The position numbers and the translations under genes were made by a program. From JAZKAD01 sp040389305 (GTDB lineage Bacteria > Pseudomonadota > Alphaproteobacteria > Rickettsiales > Rickettsiaceae), in the NCBI GenBank assembly GCA_040389305.1, contig JAZKAD010000015.1, positions 1 to 64,000 on the forward strand: a DNA stretch of 64,000 nucleotides. Direction: 5' to 3'. Under the pieces are notes generated by a model that saw nothing but the letters and a program-made list of their open reading frames with translations, did no database searches and was not told where the DNA came from. Every line of letters starts with the position of its first letter. Positions within the stretch are counted from its first letter, which is position 1. This document shows, piece after piece, positions 9,806 to 19,368 of the stretch.

Positions 9806-9865
9806 TATCCACTGTTAGCGCATCTGGTTTGAGACCGGAGGGTCTCAGGTTCGAATCTCTCTGCA
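9806..9865 (+). pseudogene. tRNA-Pro remnant, copy 3
   Basis: Most diverged copy. The anticodon loop is back to seven bases but reads TTTGAGA, so the anticodon position is TGA. The stem TCTGG/CCGGA keeps pairing through G:U. The T arm is intact and the acceptor stem missing. It ends about 30 bases before the suhB stop codon, which lies on the opposite strand. Confidence 0.75.
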
Positions 9866-9898
9866 AGATATTTCTGATTAGACTGCGGCTAATTTAAT

Positions 9899-10618
9899 CT
9901 ACTGCTTTAATGAGTCATTCATCAAAATCATCTTAGCTTTTTGGCCGAAAAGCTCTTCCTCGGCGCATATTCTGCCACCAGCTTCCTTTACTAAAAGCTC
10001 CAAAGCAAACCTTGTCGCTTCACTGGCTGCGTTACTATACATCACATCTATTTTGCCTGCGGCTAATAAATATCCACTATAAGCAGTGCATCCAAAAATC
10101 CTTGAGTTATCTGCGTACTCATCCGACGCTACTAGTGCATTACTAAAGCTTGAAGTTTTGGACACGCGGAGTCTCAAAGCACTTTGCGAAGTTTGCGCTT
10201 GTATTTTTTCTACGAATGCGCCATTTCCTAGCTCCGCATAGACCATTTCTCCAGTAGCTGGAAAATTTATAATGCAGACTTTGGGGGTTAGTTTGTCGTC
10301 TTTATAAGTACAAGCGACTAATGTAGTTGCAAAAAATGGCAGGGCTCTACTTAAATTTGTAGCGCCGTCCAGAATCGTTAGCATAAAATATGCAGCTTTA
10401 TTTTGCTCTATCTTAGCATTTGGCTGAAGGATCTGACAGTTAGTATAACGCATTAACTCTTCATGCAATACCTCGCGGACTTTATCTTCCGAGCGTTTTA
10501 CAAAATCTGCGGTGGAGCGCACAGAGCTCTGCAAACCTTCTAGCTCAAAATAATCCCGAAGTAGCAAACGCGCTGCTTGGCGCGCTCCTTTTAGCATAAA
10601 TGTGGTAAGTGGTAGCAT
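9899..10618 (-). CDS. suhB: Degenerate inositol-monophosphatase-family protein (SuhB-like)
   Basis: The fold of the IMPase/SuhB family is recognisable: the N-terminal helix, the segment LTILDGATNLSRALPFFATTLV-like around residues 79-100, and the C-terminal GYLLAAGKIDV and KEAGGRI. The catalytic metal ligands are largely gone. The family motif DPLDGT has become TILDGA, the upstream Glu-Glu motif is missing, and PWDxAAG is replaced by EATRFALE. At 239 residues it is slightly short. It lies 23 bases downstream of efp, an arrangement familiar in alphaproteobacteria. Phosphatase activity is unlikely; a structural role (E. coli SuhB binds the NusA/RNA polymerase antitermination complex) is plausible but inferred. 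Confidence 0.8.
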   Translation of the reverse strand: MLPLTTFMLKGARQAARLLLRDYFELEGLQSSVRSTADFVKRSEDKVREVLHEELMRYTNCQILQPNAKIEQNKAAYFMLTILDGATNLSRALPFFATTLVACTYKDDKLTPKVCIINFPATGEMVYAELGNGAFVEKIQAQTSQSALRLRVSKTSSFSNALVASDEYADNSRIFGCTAYSGYLLAAGKIDVMYSNAASEATRFALELLVKEAGGRICAEEELFGQKAKMILMNDSLKQ

Positions 10619-10641
10619 TCAGAAGCTCTTTATAATAAGAT

Positions 10642-11211
10642 TTAGGCCTTAGATCTTTCTACGAATGTAGAATCTTCAGTTTTCACTACTATTTTCTCGC
10701 CCGTCACTAAATATGGCGGAACCATAACGCGCATTCCATTAGTGAGGATAGCTGGTTTATATGAAGAGGTCGCGGTAGAGCCCTTGATTACAGGATCAGT
10801 CTCGCTAATTTCAACTACAACCGTGGAAGGCAAATATAAATTAAGCGGCTTTTCTTCGAAGGATTCAATAGTCACAACCATATTATCTGCGAGGTATGGC
10901 AAGTTATCGCCTACTATATCCTGATGCACTCTAATTTGTTCAAAAGTTTCTTGGTCCATCAATACGAGATGATTATCTTCAGAGTAAAGATAAGTATATT
11001 CTTGTTGTTCTAGCTGCACGCGCTCTAAATATACCGTTGATATGAAGCGCTCATTTAGCTTCGTTCCAGATTTTAAATTTTTCATTTCTATCTGAACATA
11101 AGCCCCGCCTTTACCTGGCTTTGTATGCTCTGGCTGTTTACTTACAACCCAAAGATCATCATTATGCTGCAAAATATTACCAGCACGGACTGAATTTGCG
11201 GATATTTTCAT
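10642..11211 (-). CDS. efp: Elongation factor P
   Basis: Binds between the P and E sites and relieves ribosomes stalled at polyproline. The 189 residues comprise the KOW-like domain I and two OB domains. The loop [12 protein letters not shown] places Lys34 at the position that is beta-lysylated in E. coli (PGKG). The C-terminal OB signature ([20 protein letters not shown]) is intact. I start at ATG 11211, giving the family N-terminus [12 protein letters not shown]; the frame continues four codons to a TTG. First gene of an efp-suhB pair. No epmA/epmB-type modification gene is in this window. Confidence 0.95.
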   Translation of the reverse strand: MKISANSVRAGNILQHNDDLWVVSKQPEHTKPGKGGAYVQIEMKNLKSGTKLNERFISTVYLERVQLEQQEYTYLYSEDNHLVLMDQETFEQIRVHQDIVGDNLPYLADNMVVTIESFEEKPLNLYLPSTVVVEISETDPVIKGSTATSSYKPAILTNGMRVMVPPYLVTGEKIVVKTEDSTFVERSKA

Positions 11212-11288
11212 GACTGATACCAATTAAATATTATAAAGCGAGAGTATATAGCAAAACCGAAGAACATCAAGGATTAGCAGAGGAAGCA

Positions 11289-12038
11289 TTATCTTGATAG
11301 ATCTGCTGCGCGGCTCTCATAGTCCTTAACTACCTCTTGCGTCGGACCGTCAGCTATGATCTTTCCTTTGTGGAGCCAGATCACTCTATTGCAAAAGCTA
11401 TGCAGTAAGTCCATTGAATGAGAGCTCAAGATAGTGGTAGAATTTTTGGATAAAAATTGCTCTAAACGCGTTTTTGCTTTTGTAGCAAACTGCGCGTCTC
11501 CCGCTCCAATTATCTCATCTGCTATTAAAATCTCTGGCTCGATTGAGGTAGAGACGGCAAAAGCAAGTCTTATAAACATGCCAGCAGAATAAGTTCTGAC
11601 TTGTTGATAGATAAAATCTCCAAGCTCTGAAAATTCTATAATCTCCGGGATTTTTGCTTCCACTTCTTTTTTAGATAGTCCCAAAAACAATAAGCGAATT
11701 TTTATATTTTCAAGTCCAGTTAGATGCCTTTCAAAACCAGTAGCAAAATCAAGCAATGGAGAAACCTCGCCATTTATTTTTATACTACCTTCACTTGGGT
11801 GAAAAATACCTGACATCACTCTAAGGATTGTACTTTTACCAGCGCCATTCAAGCCAATAATTCCAACCTTTTCACCGCAATCTATGCTCAAAGAGATATT
11901 ATCAAGCGCTCTGAAAAATTCTGCCCTCGGCTTCTGCGCTTTAACATAAAAATTAAGCAGACTGTTTTTAAGACTATATCCGTCCTCATGCTCTAATGGG
12001 TAATCGATAGAAACATTTTTAAGTTCGATTGCTTTCAT
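11289..12038 (-). CDS. ABC transporter ATP-binding protein, polysaccharide-export type (Wzt/KpsT-like)
   Basis: ATPase partner of the permease just upstream. Walker A GLNGAGKST, signature region TYSAGMFIRLAFA (a relaxed LSGGQ, usual in the Wzt/KpsT/TagH subfamily), Walker B ILIADEIIGAGD and the switch His in SSHSMD are present. About 249 residues from ATG 12038, with no C-terminal carbohydrate-binding extension as in O9a-type Wzt. The start codon sits 2 bases after the permease stop, so they are translated together. Probable substrate is a lipid-linked surface polysaccharide or O-antigen, by family; no sugar biosynthesis genes are adjacent. Confidence 0.88.
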   Translation of the reverse strand: MKAIELKNVSIDYPLEHEDGYSLKNSLLNFYVKAQKPRAEFFRALDNISLSIDCGEKVGIIGLNGAGKSTILRVMSGIFHPSEGSIKINGEVSPLLDFATGFERHLTGLENIKIRLLFLGLSKKEVEAKIPEIIEFSELGDFIYQQVRTYSAGMFIRLAFAVSTSIEPEILIADEIIGAGDAQFATKAKTRLEQFLSKNSTTILSSHSMDLLHSFCNRVIWLHKGKIIADGPTQEVVKDYESRAADLSR

Positions 12039-12040
12039 TG

Positions 12041-12820
12041 TTATGACCAAAACGGCACAAACCGCTCCCATTTTTTTGCAGCATAAAATCTAATAATAAT
12101 CATAACTATAGTAAAAAGTGTCGCAGAGACATAATGCAGGTAATCCGCAAATTGATGATGGATCAGTGGGTGTCTTACAATTTCAATTAAAGAGGCGAAT
12201 GGATTGCCATAGACAACTATCGCTATACCTTTTTTAATGAGCACTTCTGGCGGATACATAACAGGAGTCAAAAGAAATAACATACTAAAAATAGATGTAA
12301 GAGCATGCTGTAAATCACGATACCTAATACCAAGATAGGCAAGTGCACCAGAGGCGCCATAGAAGTAAATTAGAAGTATACATACACCAGGAATAGAGTA
12401 AATAGTTCCAAGCAAACTAAATTTGTCAAAAAATATCAGCACGATTACTGCTGTGCTTAAGCCTATAAATAAATAAAGACCTTGCGTTAATACAGTTCTG
12501 AAAATAAATAAAGACTGCGGCAGTGGTAATTGCTTTAAGTAACCATGAGCCAAGACGAAGGTTGTGCTACCATCTATCATGGAAGCCGCTATAAAGCTCC
12601 AGATTGCTACTCCCACAGTTAGAAAGGGGATAAACTCACTAGCATTGACGCCAAAAACATTGCTCCAGATAAACCCAGCCCCTGCAGCGTAAGCGAGTTG
12701 TTGGATGACAATCCACAGAATACCAAGGCGTGACCTCCTAAAGCGACTCTTCACATCATGAAGGGCTAAGAAATAGTATACGTCCCAATATTTTATAGCT
12801 ATAGATAATTCACGAAGCAC
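12041..12820 (-). CDS. ABC-2 type permease, polysaccharide-export type (Wzm/KpsM-like)
   Basis: Six predicted membrane segments in the ABC-2 membrane family. The N-terminal cytoplasmic segment ends in HDVKSRFRRSRLGILW, the hallmark before the first membrane helix in Wzm/KpsM/TagG permeases, and LTPVMYPPE lies before the last segments. The open frame reaches back to 12940 inside ampG; I prefer GTG 12820, 24 bases after the ampG stop, which gives 260 residues as usual for Wzm. Start uncertain. Forms an exporter with the downstream ATPase. Confidence 0.85.
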   Translation of the reverse strand: MLRELSIAIKYWDVYYFLALHDVKSRFRRSRLGILWIVIQQLAYAAGAGFIWSNVFGVNASEFIPFLTVGVAIWSFIAASMIDGSTTFVLAHGYLKQLPLPQSLFIFRTVLTQGLYLFIGLSTAVIVLIFFDKFSLLGTIYSIPGVCILLIYFYGASGALAYLGIRYRDLQHALTSIFSMLFLLTPVMYPPEVLIKKGIAIVVYGNPFASLIEIVRHPLIHHQFADYLHYVSATLFTIVMIIIRFYAAKKWERFVPFWS

Positions 12821-12843
12821 AGAAATATTACTTAAGGTTAAAC

Positions 12844-14103
12844 TTATTTGCTTACTTTGCTTATTCGTCTTCCAATATAGAGCAGAAGAGCTAAAGATGG
12901 TATCTCTAAAAATGCAGTAAGGTAGAAAAAATGATCCCAACCCATAAATTGGATAATACTACCGGCTTGCATCGAGAGAGTATTGTTCATAATTGTAGCA
13001 AGACCGCTTAAGAAAGCATATTGCGTAGCCGTATAATTCTTGTTACACAAAATGCTTAAGTAAGCTACAAGAGCAGTAGATCCCATAGCTCCAGTAAAAT
13101 TATCTATAGCTACAGCAGTAAGCAAGGAAGAGTCTAGGACTGGTTGATAATGAAGCCATAAATACATAAGATTGGACGCTGCCTGCAGCACTCCGCAGCA
13201 AATCATACCATTGATATTACCTATTCTGTATAATAACAATCCACCAGCATACCCGCCACAAAGACTTGCAATTAATCCATATCCTTTTAAAACAACACCG
13301 ATTTGAGTTTTGCTATAACCGATTTCCATACAAAATGGAACAGTGACAAAGCCAAGCATAGCTTCGCCTAGTTTATAGAGGACGATAGCAAGTAGCATGA
13401 CCAATGCATGGTTTCTCGTGATGATGTCCATAAATGGCATGACGACAAATTGCTTAATTTTGGACTTTAATGATTCTGTTGCTTCTGGAGAGATTGCTTT
13501 TGCACCTTCTCGCACCGACATAATAAATAATGCTCCAAGTGCAAATAGTCCTGCCATTAGAAGAAATGTCAGCCTCCAATCTTCGCTGACACCGGCTACA
13601 TATAACGCGAGTCCTCCGGTTATATAAGCTCCAACGCGATATGCAGGGACTGCATTTGCAGCTCCGATGCCTTGCTCATTCTCATCAAGCATCTCAATAC
13701 GCAGGGCGTCGTAGCTAATGTCGTAAGTAGCCGCCATAATACCAAGTCCAAGAGCCAAGAATCTTAAATGAACAATAGATTCTTTGGGATCTATGCCACT
13801 GATTGCAATTAGTATACAGCATATAGTAATGGAACTAAGAAGCATCCAGCTTTTGCGATGACCAAACTTAGAAAGTATAGGGAGAGAAAAATAATCAATC
13901 AAAGGCGACCAAAATATTTTCAAGGAATAAGGAAGTCTTGCTATTGCAAATGTGGTGATAATGCTCAGATCAATTTCGTAATCCTTGAGGTAGGCAATAA
14001 GACTTGTGTACAATATAGAGAACGGCATGCCACTGATAATGCCAAGGATAAAAATCTGGAATAAACGATAACCCTTCAAAAATGCCGGTAATTTAAATGT
14101 CAT
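12844..14103 (-). CDS. ampG: AmpG-like muropeptide MFS permease
   Basis: Major facilitator protein of 419 residues and about 12 membrane segments. The N-terminal GIISGMPFSILYTSL and SLKIFWSPLIDYFSLP fit the AmpG family, which imports anhydro-muropeptides for wall recycling; Rickettsiales commonly carry several AmpG paralogues whose substrates are unknown. Its start overlaps the asmA-like stop by 4 bases, so it is translationally coupled. The grouping asmA-ampG-permease-ATPase is an envelope-themed minus-strand operon. Family sure, substrate not. Confidence 0.82.
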   Translation of the reverse strand: MTFKLPAFLKGYRLFQIFILGIISGMPFSILYTSLIAYLKDYEIDLSIITTFAIARLPYSLKIFWSPLIDYFSLPILSKFGHRKSWMLLSSITICCILIAISGIDPKESIVHLRFLALGLGIMAATYDISYDALRIEMLDENEQGIGAANAVPAYRVGAYITGGLALYVAGVSEDWRLTFLLMAGLFALGALFIMSVREGAKAISPEATESLKSKIKQFVVMPFMDIITRNHALVMLLAIVLYKLGEAMLGFVTVPFCMEIGYSKTQIGVVLKGYGLIASLCGGYAGGLLLYRIGNINGMICCGVLQAASNLMYLWLHYQPVLDSSLLTAVAIDNFTGAMGSTALVAYLSILCNKNYTATQYAFLSGLATIMNNTLSMQAGSIIQFMGWDHFFYLTAFLEIPSLALLLYIGRRISKVSK

Positions 14104-16310
14104 TTTTTAAATCTAGTTACAAAAGAATCAAATATAGCTTTTGTGTCTATAGTTTTTTCTAAGTTTTGTCCATGCCTTTCTAAATTTATACCTAGAGTTG
14201 TAGGTAATTTATTATTTTCTTTAACTTTGAAGTAAAAAGATAGTACAGAAGAAAGATCATAGTCTTGGTTATATATATTGTACGCCACGGCTAGGCTAGT
14301 TGATACGAGATTACTATGTAACACCACATCTTTAAACGACATAATCCCCTGCAAGATCTCATAGTTTCCACTAGCTTCGGATATATCAGTTGAGCCACTG
14401 TCAATTGCTAAAGTAATATCTTGCTCCAAGTTGGTTGGATCATAACGCATGTCATTTAGCTTTGTCACAAGATCATCTATACCTAAGCCATCGATTTCAA
14501 GTTTGGAAGTAATAAAATTGGATTTAGAATAAAAATTATATAAAAAATCTTCTGCAGAAAGCCCATATGTGGACAATGTCCCGCTTGTATTAATAAAACC
14601 CTTTGCCTTGATGCCGCTTGGCAAAAACCCTGTTAGGCTCTGAGCGTCTAACATATCGCAAATATAAGCAAAATTCACAGTAATGGGATCAGCGATCGTA
14701 ACATTACCACTCAGATTAAAGGAGCCCGCGGGAGAAGTGGAGGTAAATTTTTCCACCACAAGGATACCGTTGTTATTTGTAACTTTTGCTTTGATCTCTC
14801 CGAGGAGTGGATGTTGTAGAAATTTAAGAGACGCGATATCTAATGCTATGTCGAGCTTTGTAAAATCAATGGCTTTTTGAGAGCGCAATGCAGAATTAAC
14901 GCTCGGTATCTCCATGTCTAATACAGCCTCGCTTATGCTCAATGAAAATTGAGGTTTTACAGAGGTAACACCAAGTTCAGCAGAGGCTTTGATGTGGCTA
15001 TTACCGTCTTTATATTCTATAGATTCTACCTTAACTCTGCCCGTAGATAATGCTGCTGATATAGAGAGATTATCAATTTTAGTGTCTATAATTATAGGAT
15101 TTACAAAGGCAAGATTGAAATCCCCTATATAGCCAAGTTTCATCAGAGGCGCGAATTTGGATATATATTTTGGATCCTTCATATCTTGGGATAAGGAAGA
15201 CCAATATCGTATCTCTGAAGATAAAAATGGATATTCTTTAGAAGAATCAAAATTTAGTAAATTCAGGTCAAGAGCAACACGAGGAGTGTCGCCAATAAAT
15301 CTGATACTGCCAGAGCCATTTGCCAGAAGACTAGCTATCTCGCATTCTGCATTTTGTACGGCCCACTCCATCTCTGTCATCGTAATATCAGAAGACAAAG
15401 TCCCGGGAACTTTCTCTGCCTTATCTTTATCTATATCTGATAAACCAAGGTTTTGTGCTGCCTTATTAATATCCTCATGTTTAAAATTTATATGACCGCT
15501 AAACATAGGGCGGTAAGCATTTTCTGTTATATGCCCAGCCAGATCAAATACGCCACCGGAATCAATTTTAGCAGAGATAGTAATTGCGTTATTATCAGGG
15601 CTGCCTAGAGTTGTAGTTTTAGTGGCTATTATAGAAACCTGACTAAACTTCTCTGCTCCGATGTTTACTTTATCTAATGCCAGCTTTACTTTACTAGGTA
15701 GATTCTTATCTAGAGCTATTGTAATTTCGCCTCCGCCCTCTAAGTTCTCAGACTGCATGGTTATATTAGTTAGAGTAATATACTGATTTGTTAAAACTAT
15801 ATCAAAATTTACAGCCACCTCCTCCTGCGCTCCCAGTGACGCAAGACTCCTACTCAAAGAAGGGTAATTTGCTAAGATTTTAGATAGGCTTTTTATTACA
15901 AGATGCGCTTTGCCGTAGCTATATTGGCCATTTTCATATTTAGCTGTGATTTCCAAGCTATATCCAGGACCTTCTATGGTAAAACTTTTGGCTTGAGGTT
16001 TTAATTTGAATATGGAAAGAGGGGTAAAATTAACATACAAATTTTCAGCACGTAATATACCAAGGATATTTGCATTATGCATTGTGATGGAAGGAAGTGG
16101 GAATTTATGTACTTCTAGCGTAGATAGGTCATTGAGCGAACCATCATCTTTATATATAAAAGTAGCAAGCTCTTTTTGAATGGAGCTATAATCGACCAAA
16201 GATAGCGTAGCCATGAAGCTGAACGCTCCAACGCTCAAGACAATAATTGATATGGCGATAATTTTCTTCACAAGACCTGCGATATTTTGGTGCCAAGCAT
16301 TGATTTTCAA
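14100..16310 (-). CDS. AsmA-family envelope protein
   Basis: 736 residues with one N-terminal membrane anchor (IIAISIIVLSVGAFSFMATL, about 17-36) and a long periplasmic beta-rich region. Repeated 'G.l.a.g.i.i..' strands such as SFNLSGNVTIADPITVNF and AKGFINTSGTLSTYGL mark the AsmA/DUF3971-like fold, a bridge-type lipid transport architecture. AsmA-like proteins help move phospholipid between the two membranes or affect outer membrane protein assembly. First gene of the operon that continues with ampG. The family is recognised from its general pattern, so the exact subfamily is uncertain. Confidence 0.75.
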   Translation of the reverse strand: MKINAWHQNIAGLVKKIIAISIIVLSVGAFSFMATLSLVDYSSIQKELATFIYKDDGSLNDLSTLEVHKFPLPSITMHNANILGILRAENLYVNFTPLSIFKLKPQAKSFTIEGPGYSLEITAKYENGQYSYGKAHLVIKSLSKILANYPSLSRSLASLGAQEEVAVNFDIVLTNQYITLTNITMQSENLEGGGEITIALDKNLPSKVKLALDKVNIGAEKFSQVSIIATKTTTLGSPDNNAITISAKIDSGGVFDLAGHITENAYRPMFSGHINFKHEDINKAAQNLGLSDIDKDKAEKVPGTLSSDITMTEMEWAVQNAECEIASLLANGSGSIRFIGDTPRVALDLNLLNFDSSKEYPFLSSEIRYWSSLSQDMKDPKYISKFAPLMKLGYIGDFNLAFVNPIIIDTKIDNLSISAALSTGRVKVESIEYKDGNSHIKASAELGVTSVKPQFSLSISEAVLDMEIPSVNSALRSQKAIDFTKLDIALDIASLKFLQHPLLGEIKAKVTNNNGILVVEKFTSTSPAGSFNLSGNVTIADPITVNFAYICDMLDAQSLTGFLPSGIKAKGFINTSGTLSTYGLSAEDFLYNFYSKSNFITSKLEIDGLGIDDLVTKLNDMRYDPTNLEQDITLAIDSGSTDISEASGNYEILQGIMSFKDVVLHSNLVSTSLAVAYNIYNQDYDLSSVLSFYFKVKENNKLPTTLGINLERHGQNLEKTIDTKAIFDSFVTRFKK

Positions 16311-16361
16311 GCATTGATTTTGTAGTATATTACGTTATGCACTAAAGACAATCTACAAAGA

Positions 16362-16868
16362 ATGCAAAACTCTGATACATTAATTTACTTAGGCGTGGTA
16401 ACTGGAGCGCATGGGATCCGCGGAGATGTAATTATTCACTCTCTAACTGAGCCTAGCTCCAACATAACAAAACTCAAATTACAGAATGAGTTAGGGGAGG
16501 AAGTGTCTCTAAAACTTATACGCCCTAAGGTCGATACTCTCATTATCTGTTCTATGGCTGGAGTTACAACCAGAAACGCCGCAGAAGAGCTTCGAGGTAT
16601 AAAATTCTACACCCTCAGATCTCTCATGCCAAAGTTACCCGCCTCAGAATATTACATAGAGGATATGAAAGGCCTAGAGGTCAGAAATTTAGAGGGTAGG
16701 AAAATCGGAGAGATTGTGAGCATTCATAATTTTGGAGCTGGGGATATTGTGGAGATTAATTTTAATAATGGCTCGAATGAGATGTATCCCTTCACTCAAG
16801 AAATCTTCCCGGAAATAAGTGAAGAGTATATTGCTTTCGATCCAAAGAAAGTTCAAAGCTTTCCGTAA
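16362..16868 (+). CDS. rimM: Ribosome maturation factor RimM
   Basis: Assists 30S head assembly around S19. The 168 residues cover both domains: N-terminal RimM barrel with the signature GVVTGAHGIRGDVIIHSLTE (residues 12-31) and the C-terminal PRC-barrel (EYYIEDMKGLEVRNLEGRKI). The usual partners trmD, rplS and rpsP are not adjacent; it sits between the divergent asmA-like gene and clpA. Confidence 0.93.
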   Translation: MQNSDTLIYLGVVTGAHGIRGDVIIHSLTEPSSNITKLKLQNELGEEVSLKLIRPKVDTLIICSMAGVTTRNAAEELRGIKFYTLRSLMPKLPASEYYIEDMKGLEVRNLEGRKIGEIVSIHNFGAGDIVEINFNNGSNEMYPFTQEIFPEISEEYIAFDPKKVQSFP

Positions 16869-17016
16869 ATGTCTTGGCCAATTTAAAAAATACAATGTCA
16901 CAGAAAATATCACAGTAGGGTTAATAATACTGCGCTGCTCCTATAAGCTCTTTCCCAAGATGCATAATAATAGTGTAAACTAATATCCACATTAATCTTA
17001 ACAAGTCGATAGACCC

Positions 17017-19368
17017 ATGCTTTCAAAACAGTTAGAAGCTACTTTGCAACTTGCGCTTTCCATAGCAAACAATAACCATCACGAATATACCACAATAGAA
17101 CACTTACTCTTAGCATTGCTGGAAGATGCTGATGCATACGCTATACTCAGAGCCCATTCAATTGATGTAGAAGAAATACGCAAAGCCTTAGAAAATTATA
17201 TCTCTTATGAGCTAGTAGCCCTAAGGCGTGAGGGGCATCATGATTCTAGGCCTACAGCGGGCTTTCAAAGAGTGGTGCATAGAGCGGCGATACATGGAAA
17301 TGCGACTGGCATTAATAATATTACGGGAGCTCATTTACTTGCAGAAATTTTCTTCGAGCATGAATCCTTTGCGGTTTCTTGCCTCAAAGAGCGTAATTTA
17401 AGCCGCATGGATGTTATCGATTCTATGTCATCCCACCCAACCTCTCGTTTATTTTCTCTGCCTCATGAATCGTCACCCCTCACAGGCGGACACACTGCTG
17501 CTATTTACAACATTAAGCCACAGCAGAACTCTCAGATAAATCAAGGAGCGACAAAGACGGAGCCTTCAGACTTTGAAATTTTTGAAGCTTCTATGGAGGC
17601 ATATTGCGTAAATCTCAATAACAAAGCTAAACAAGGTGGTATAGACTTATTAATAGGCAGAGAAAAAGAAATACAGCGTTGCATCGAGATCCTATGCCGT
17701 AGACAAAAAAATAACGCAATTTTAGTAGGAGAGCCTGGGGTCGGAAAAACAGCAATAGCCGAAGGCCTGGCTCTTAGAATAGTCAACAAAGAAGTGCCAT
17801 TAGCGCTGCAGGATTTTACTGTATATGCCATTGACTTTGGGGGTATGGTGGCCGGAGCTCGATATCGCGGCGATTTTGAAGAGCGCATCAAAGAGCTTAT
17901 ACAAAAGTTAAAAGCTCATGGTAAAGCTATTTTATTTATCGATGAAATTCATACCATGATAGGCGCGGGATCAACTGCTGGGAGCTCTCTAGATGCCAGT
18001 AACTTACTAAAACCAGCTCTAGCGAGGGGGGAATTGCGATGTATCGGCTCTACTACGTTTAAAGAGTATAAAAATCACTTCGAAAAAGACGCTGCCTTAG
18101 TCCGAAGGTTTCAAAAAATTATAGTGGACGAGCCTGATGACGACACTGCTCTTAAAATCCTATATGGGCTGAAACCACATTATGAAAAACATCATGGAGT
18201 TATCTATGAAAACGGAGCCTTAGAGGCTGCGGTGTATCTCTCTAAACGTTATATCACAGATAGATTGCTTCCTGATAAGGCAATTGACTTGATGGATGAA
18301 TCTGGGGCTCGGAAAAAAATCTCCGGATCGCTCGAAAATATAGTCACAGCTAAGGATATAGAAAGTATCGTTGCTATGATTGCTCATCTGCCTCATGTAA
18401 TGATAGCCTCCGATGAGGCAAAGCAGATAAAGCAGTTGCAGCGTAACCTCAGAACTGTAATTTTCGGTCAAAACGCTGCGATAAATGAGCTATGCTCCAG
18501 CATTAAGTTAGCTAAAGCTGGTCTTCGCAGTCATGATAAACCAACGGGATGTTACTTATTCGTGGGCCCCACGGGAGTTGGCAAAACAGAGCTTGCCAAG
18601 CAACTTGCTAGATTTTGCAATATGAAGCTGCTCAGATTTGACATGTCTGAATATTCAGAGTCGCATGCAGTCTCTAGATTGATAGGTTCTCCGCCGGGTT
18701 ATGTTGGTTTTGACCAAGGAGGATTACTAACGGAAGCAGTCGATAGATCTCCTTATGCAGTTGTACTATTTGACGAAATTGAAAAAGCAAATCCCGAGAT
18801 TTTTAATCTACTCCTTCAGGTGATGGATTATGGTAAATTGACAGACAGCACGGGTAAGGCCATAAATTTTACCCATAGTATTATCATTATGACATCCAAT
18901 TTAGGATCGGGGGAAAAATCGAGAACAAGAATTGGATTTGAAGGTGAGCAGGAAGAAAAAGAAGTGGAGGAGGCGGTAGATATAAGCGCTATAACGCAAA
19001 GCTTTAGCGAGGAATTTTGCAGCCGCCTTGATAGCATCATAGCCTTTAATTCTATAGACACTAATATAGTTGGTATGATCGTAGATAAAGAATTGAAAGT
19101 ATTAGAGGCTCAGCTTGCAGATAAAGGAGTCAAGCTAACCACAGAACCTTCTGTGAAAACTTATCTAGCGCATCATGCGATAAATAACAAAAATGGCGCT
19201 CGTGCTATATCAAGAATGATTGACCTTGAAATTAAACAAAAAATTGCAGATGAAATGCTTTTTGGTAAATTAACCAAAGGCGGTAATGCGCATATCACCT
19301 GCACTAAAAAGGCTTTAAATTTTGAATTTCATTCGAGTAAAGAGAGTAAGCAGAAGCTAGGGGTTTAA
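17017..19368 (+). CDS. clpA: ATP-dependent Clp protease ATPase subunit ClpA
   Basis: AAA+ unfoldase that feeds substrates to ClpP. Domain order: double Clp-N repeat (1-140), D1 with Walker A GEPGVGKT (238-245), and D2 with Walker A GPTGVGKT (about 516-523) and Walker B FDEIEK. The M-domain coiled coil of ClpB is absent, which with 783 residues makes it ClpA. The D2 region carries IGFEGEQEEKE, equivalent to the ClpP-binding IGF loop. No clpS is adjacent. Its last 12 bases overlap the 3' end of the convergent ccmE. Confidence 0.93.
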   Translation: MLSKQLEATLQLALSIANNNHHEYTTIEHLLLALLEDADAYAILRAHSIDVEEIRKALENYISYELVALRREGHHDSRPTAGFQRVVHRAAIHGNATGINNITGAHLLAEIFFEHESFAVSCLKERNLSRMDVIDSMSSHPTSRLFSLPHESSPLTGGHTAAIYNIKPQQNSQINQGATKTEPSDFEIFEASMEAYCVNLNNKAKQGGIDLLIGREKEIQRCIEILCRRQKNNAILVGEPGVGKTAIAEGLALRIVNKEVPLALQDFTVYAIDFGGMVAGARYRGDFEERIKELIQKLKAHGKAILFIDEIHTMIGAGSTAGSSLDASNLLKPALARGELRCIGSTTFKEYKNHFEKDAALVRRFQKIIVDEPDDDTALKILYGLKPHYEKHHGVIYENGALEAAVYLSKRYITDRLLPDKAIDLMDESGARKKISGSLENIVTAKDIESIVAMIAHLPHVMIASDEAKQIKQLQRNLRTVIFGQNAAINELCSSIKLAKAGLRSHDKPTGCYLFVGPTGVGKTELAKQLARFCNMKLLRFDMSEYSESHAVSRLIGSPPGYVGFDQGGLLTEAVDRSPYAVVLFDEIEKANPEIFNLLLQVMDYGKLTDSTGKAINFTHSIIIMTSNLGSGEKSRTRIGFEGEQEEKEVEEAVDISAITQSFSEEFCSRLDSIIAFNSIDTNIVGMIVDKELKVLEAQLADKGVKLTTEPSVKTYLAHHAINNKNGARAISRMIDLEIKQKIADEMLFGKLTKGGNAHITCTKKALNFEFHSSKESKQKLGV

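Noticed and set aside
9571..9865. Three extra functional tRNA genes (Pro, Pro, Ser-like TGA)
   Set aside because: None has an acceptor stem or a proper D arm, and two have eight-base anticodon loops, so they cannot form charged tRNAs. Listed as remnants. The eight-base loop recalls +1 frameshift suppressor tRNAs but lacks the rest of the molecule.
10779..11211. Possible eukaryote-like or paralogous EF-P/YeiP
   Set aside because: Lys34 in PGKG and the C-terminal OB signature, together with the efp-suhB order, make it ordinary bacterial EF-P.
17541..17891. 116-codon minus-strand ORF inside clpA
   Set aside because: Antisense to the clpA D1 domain; no ribosome site or similarity.
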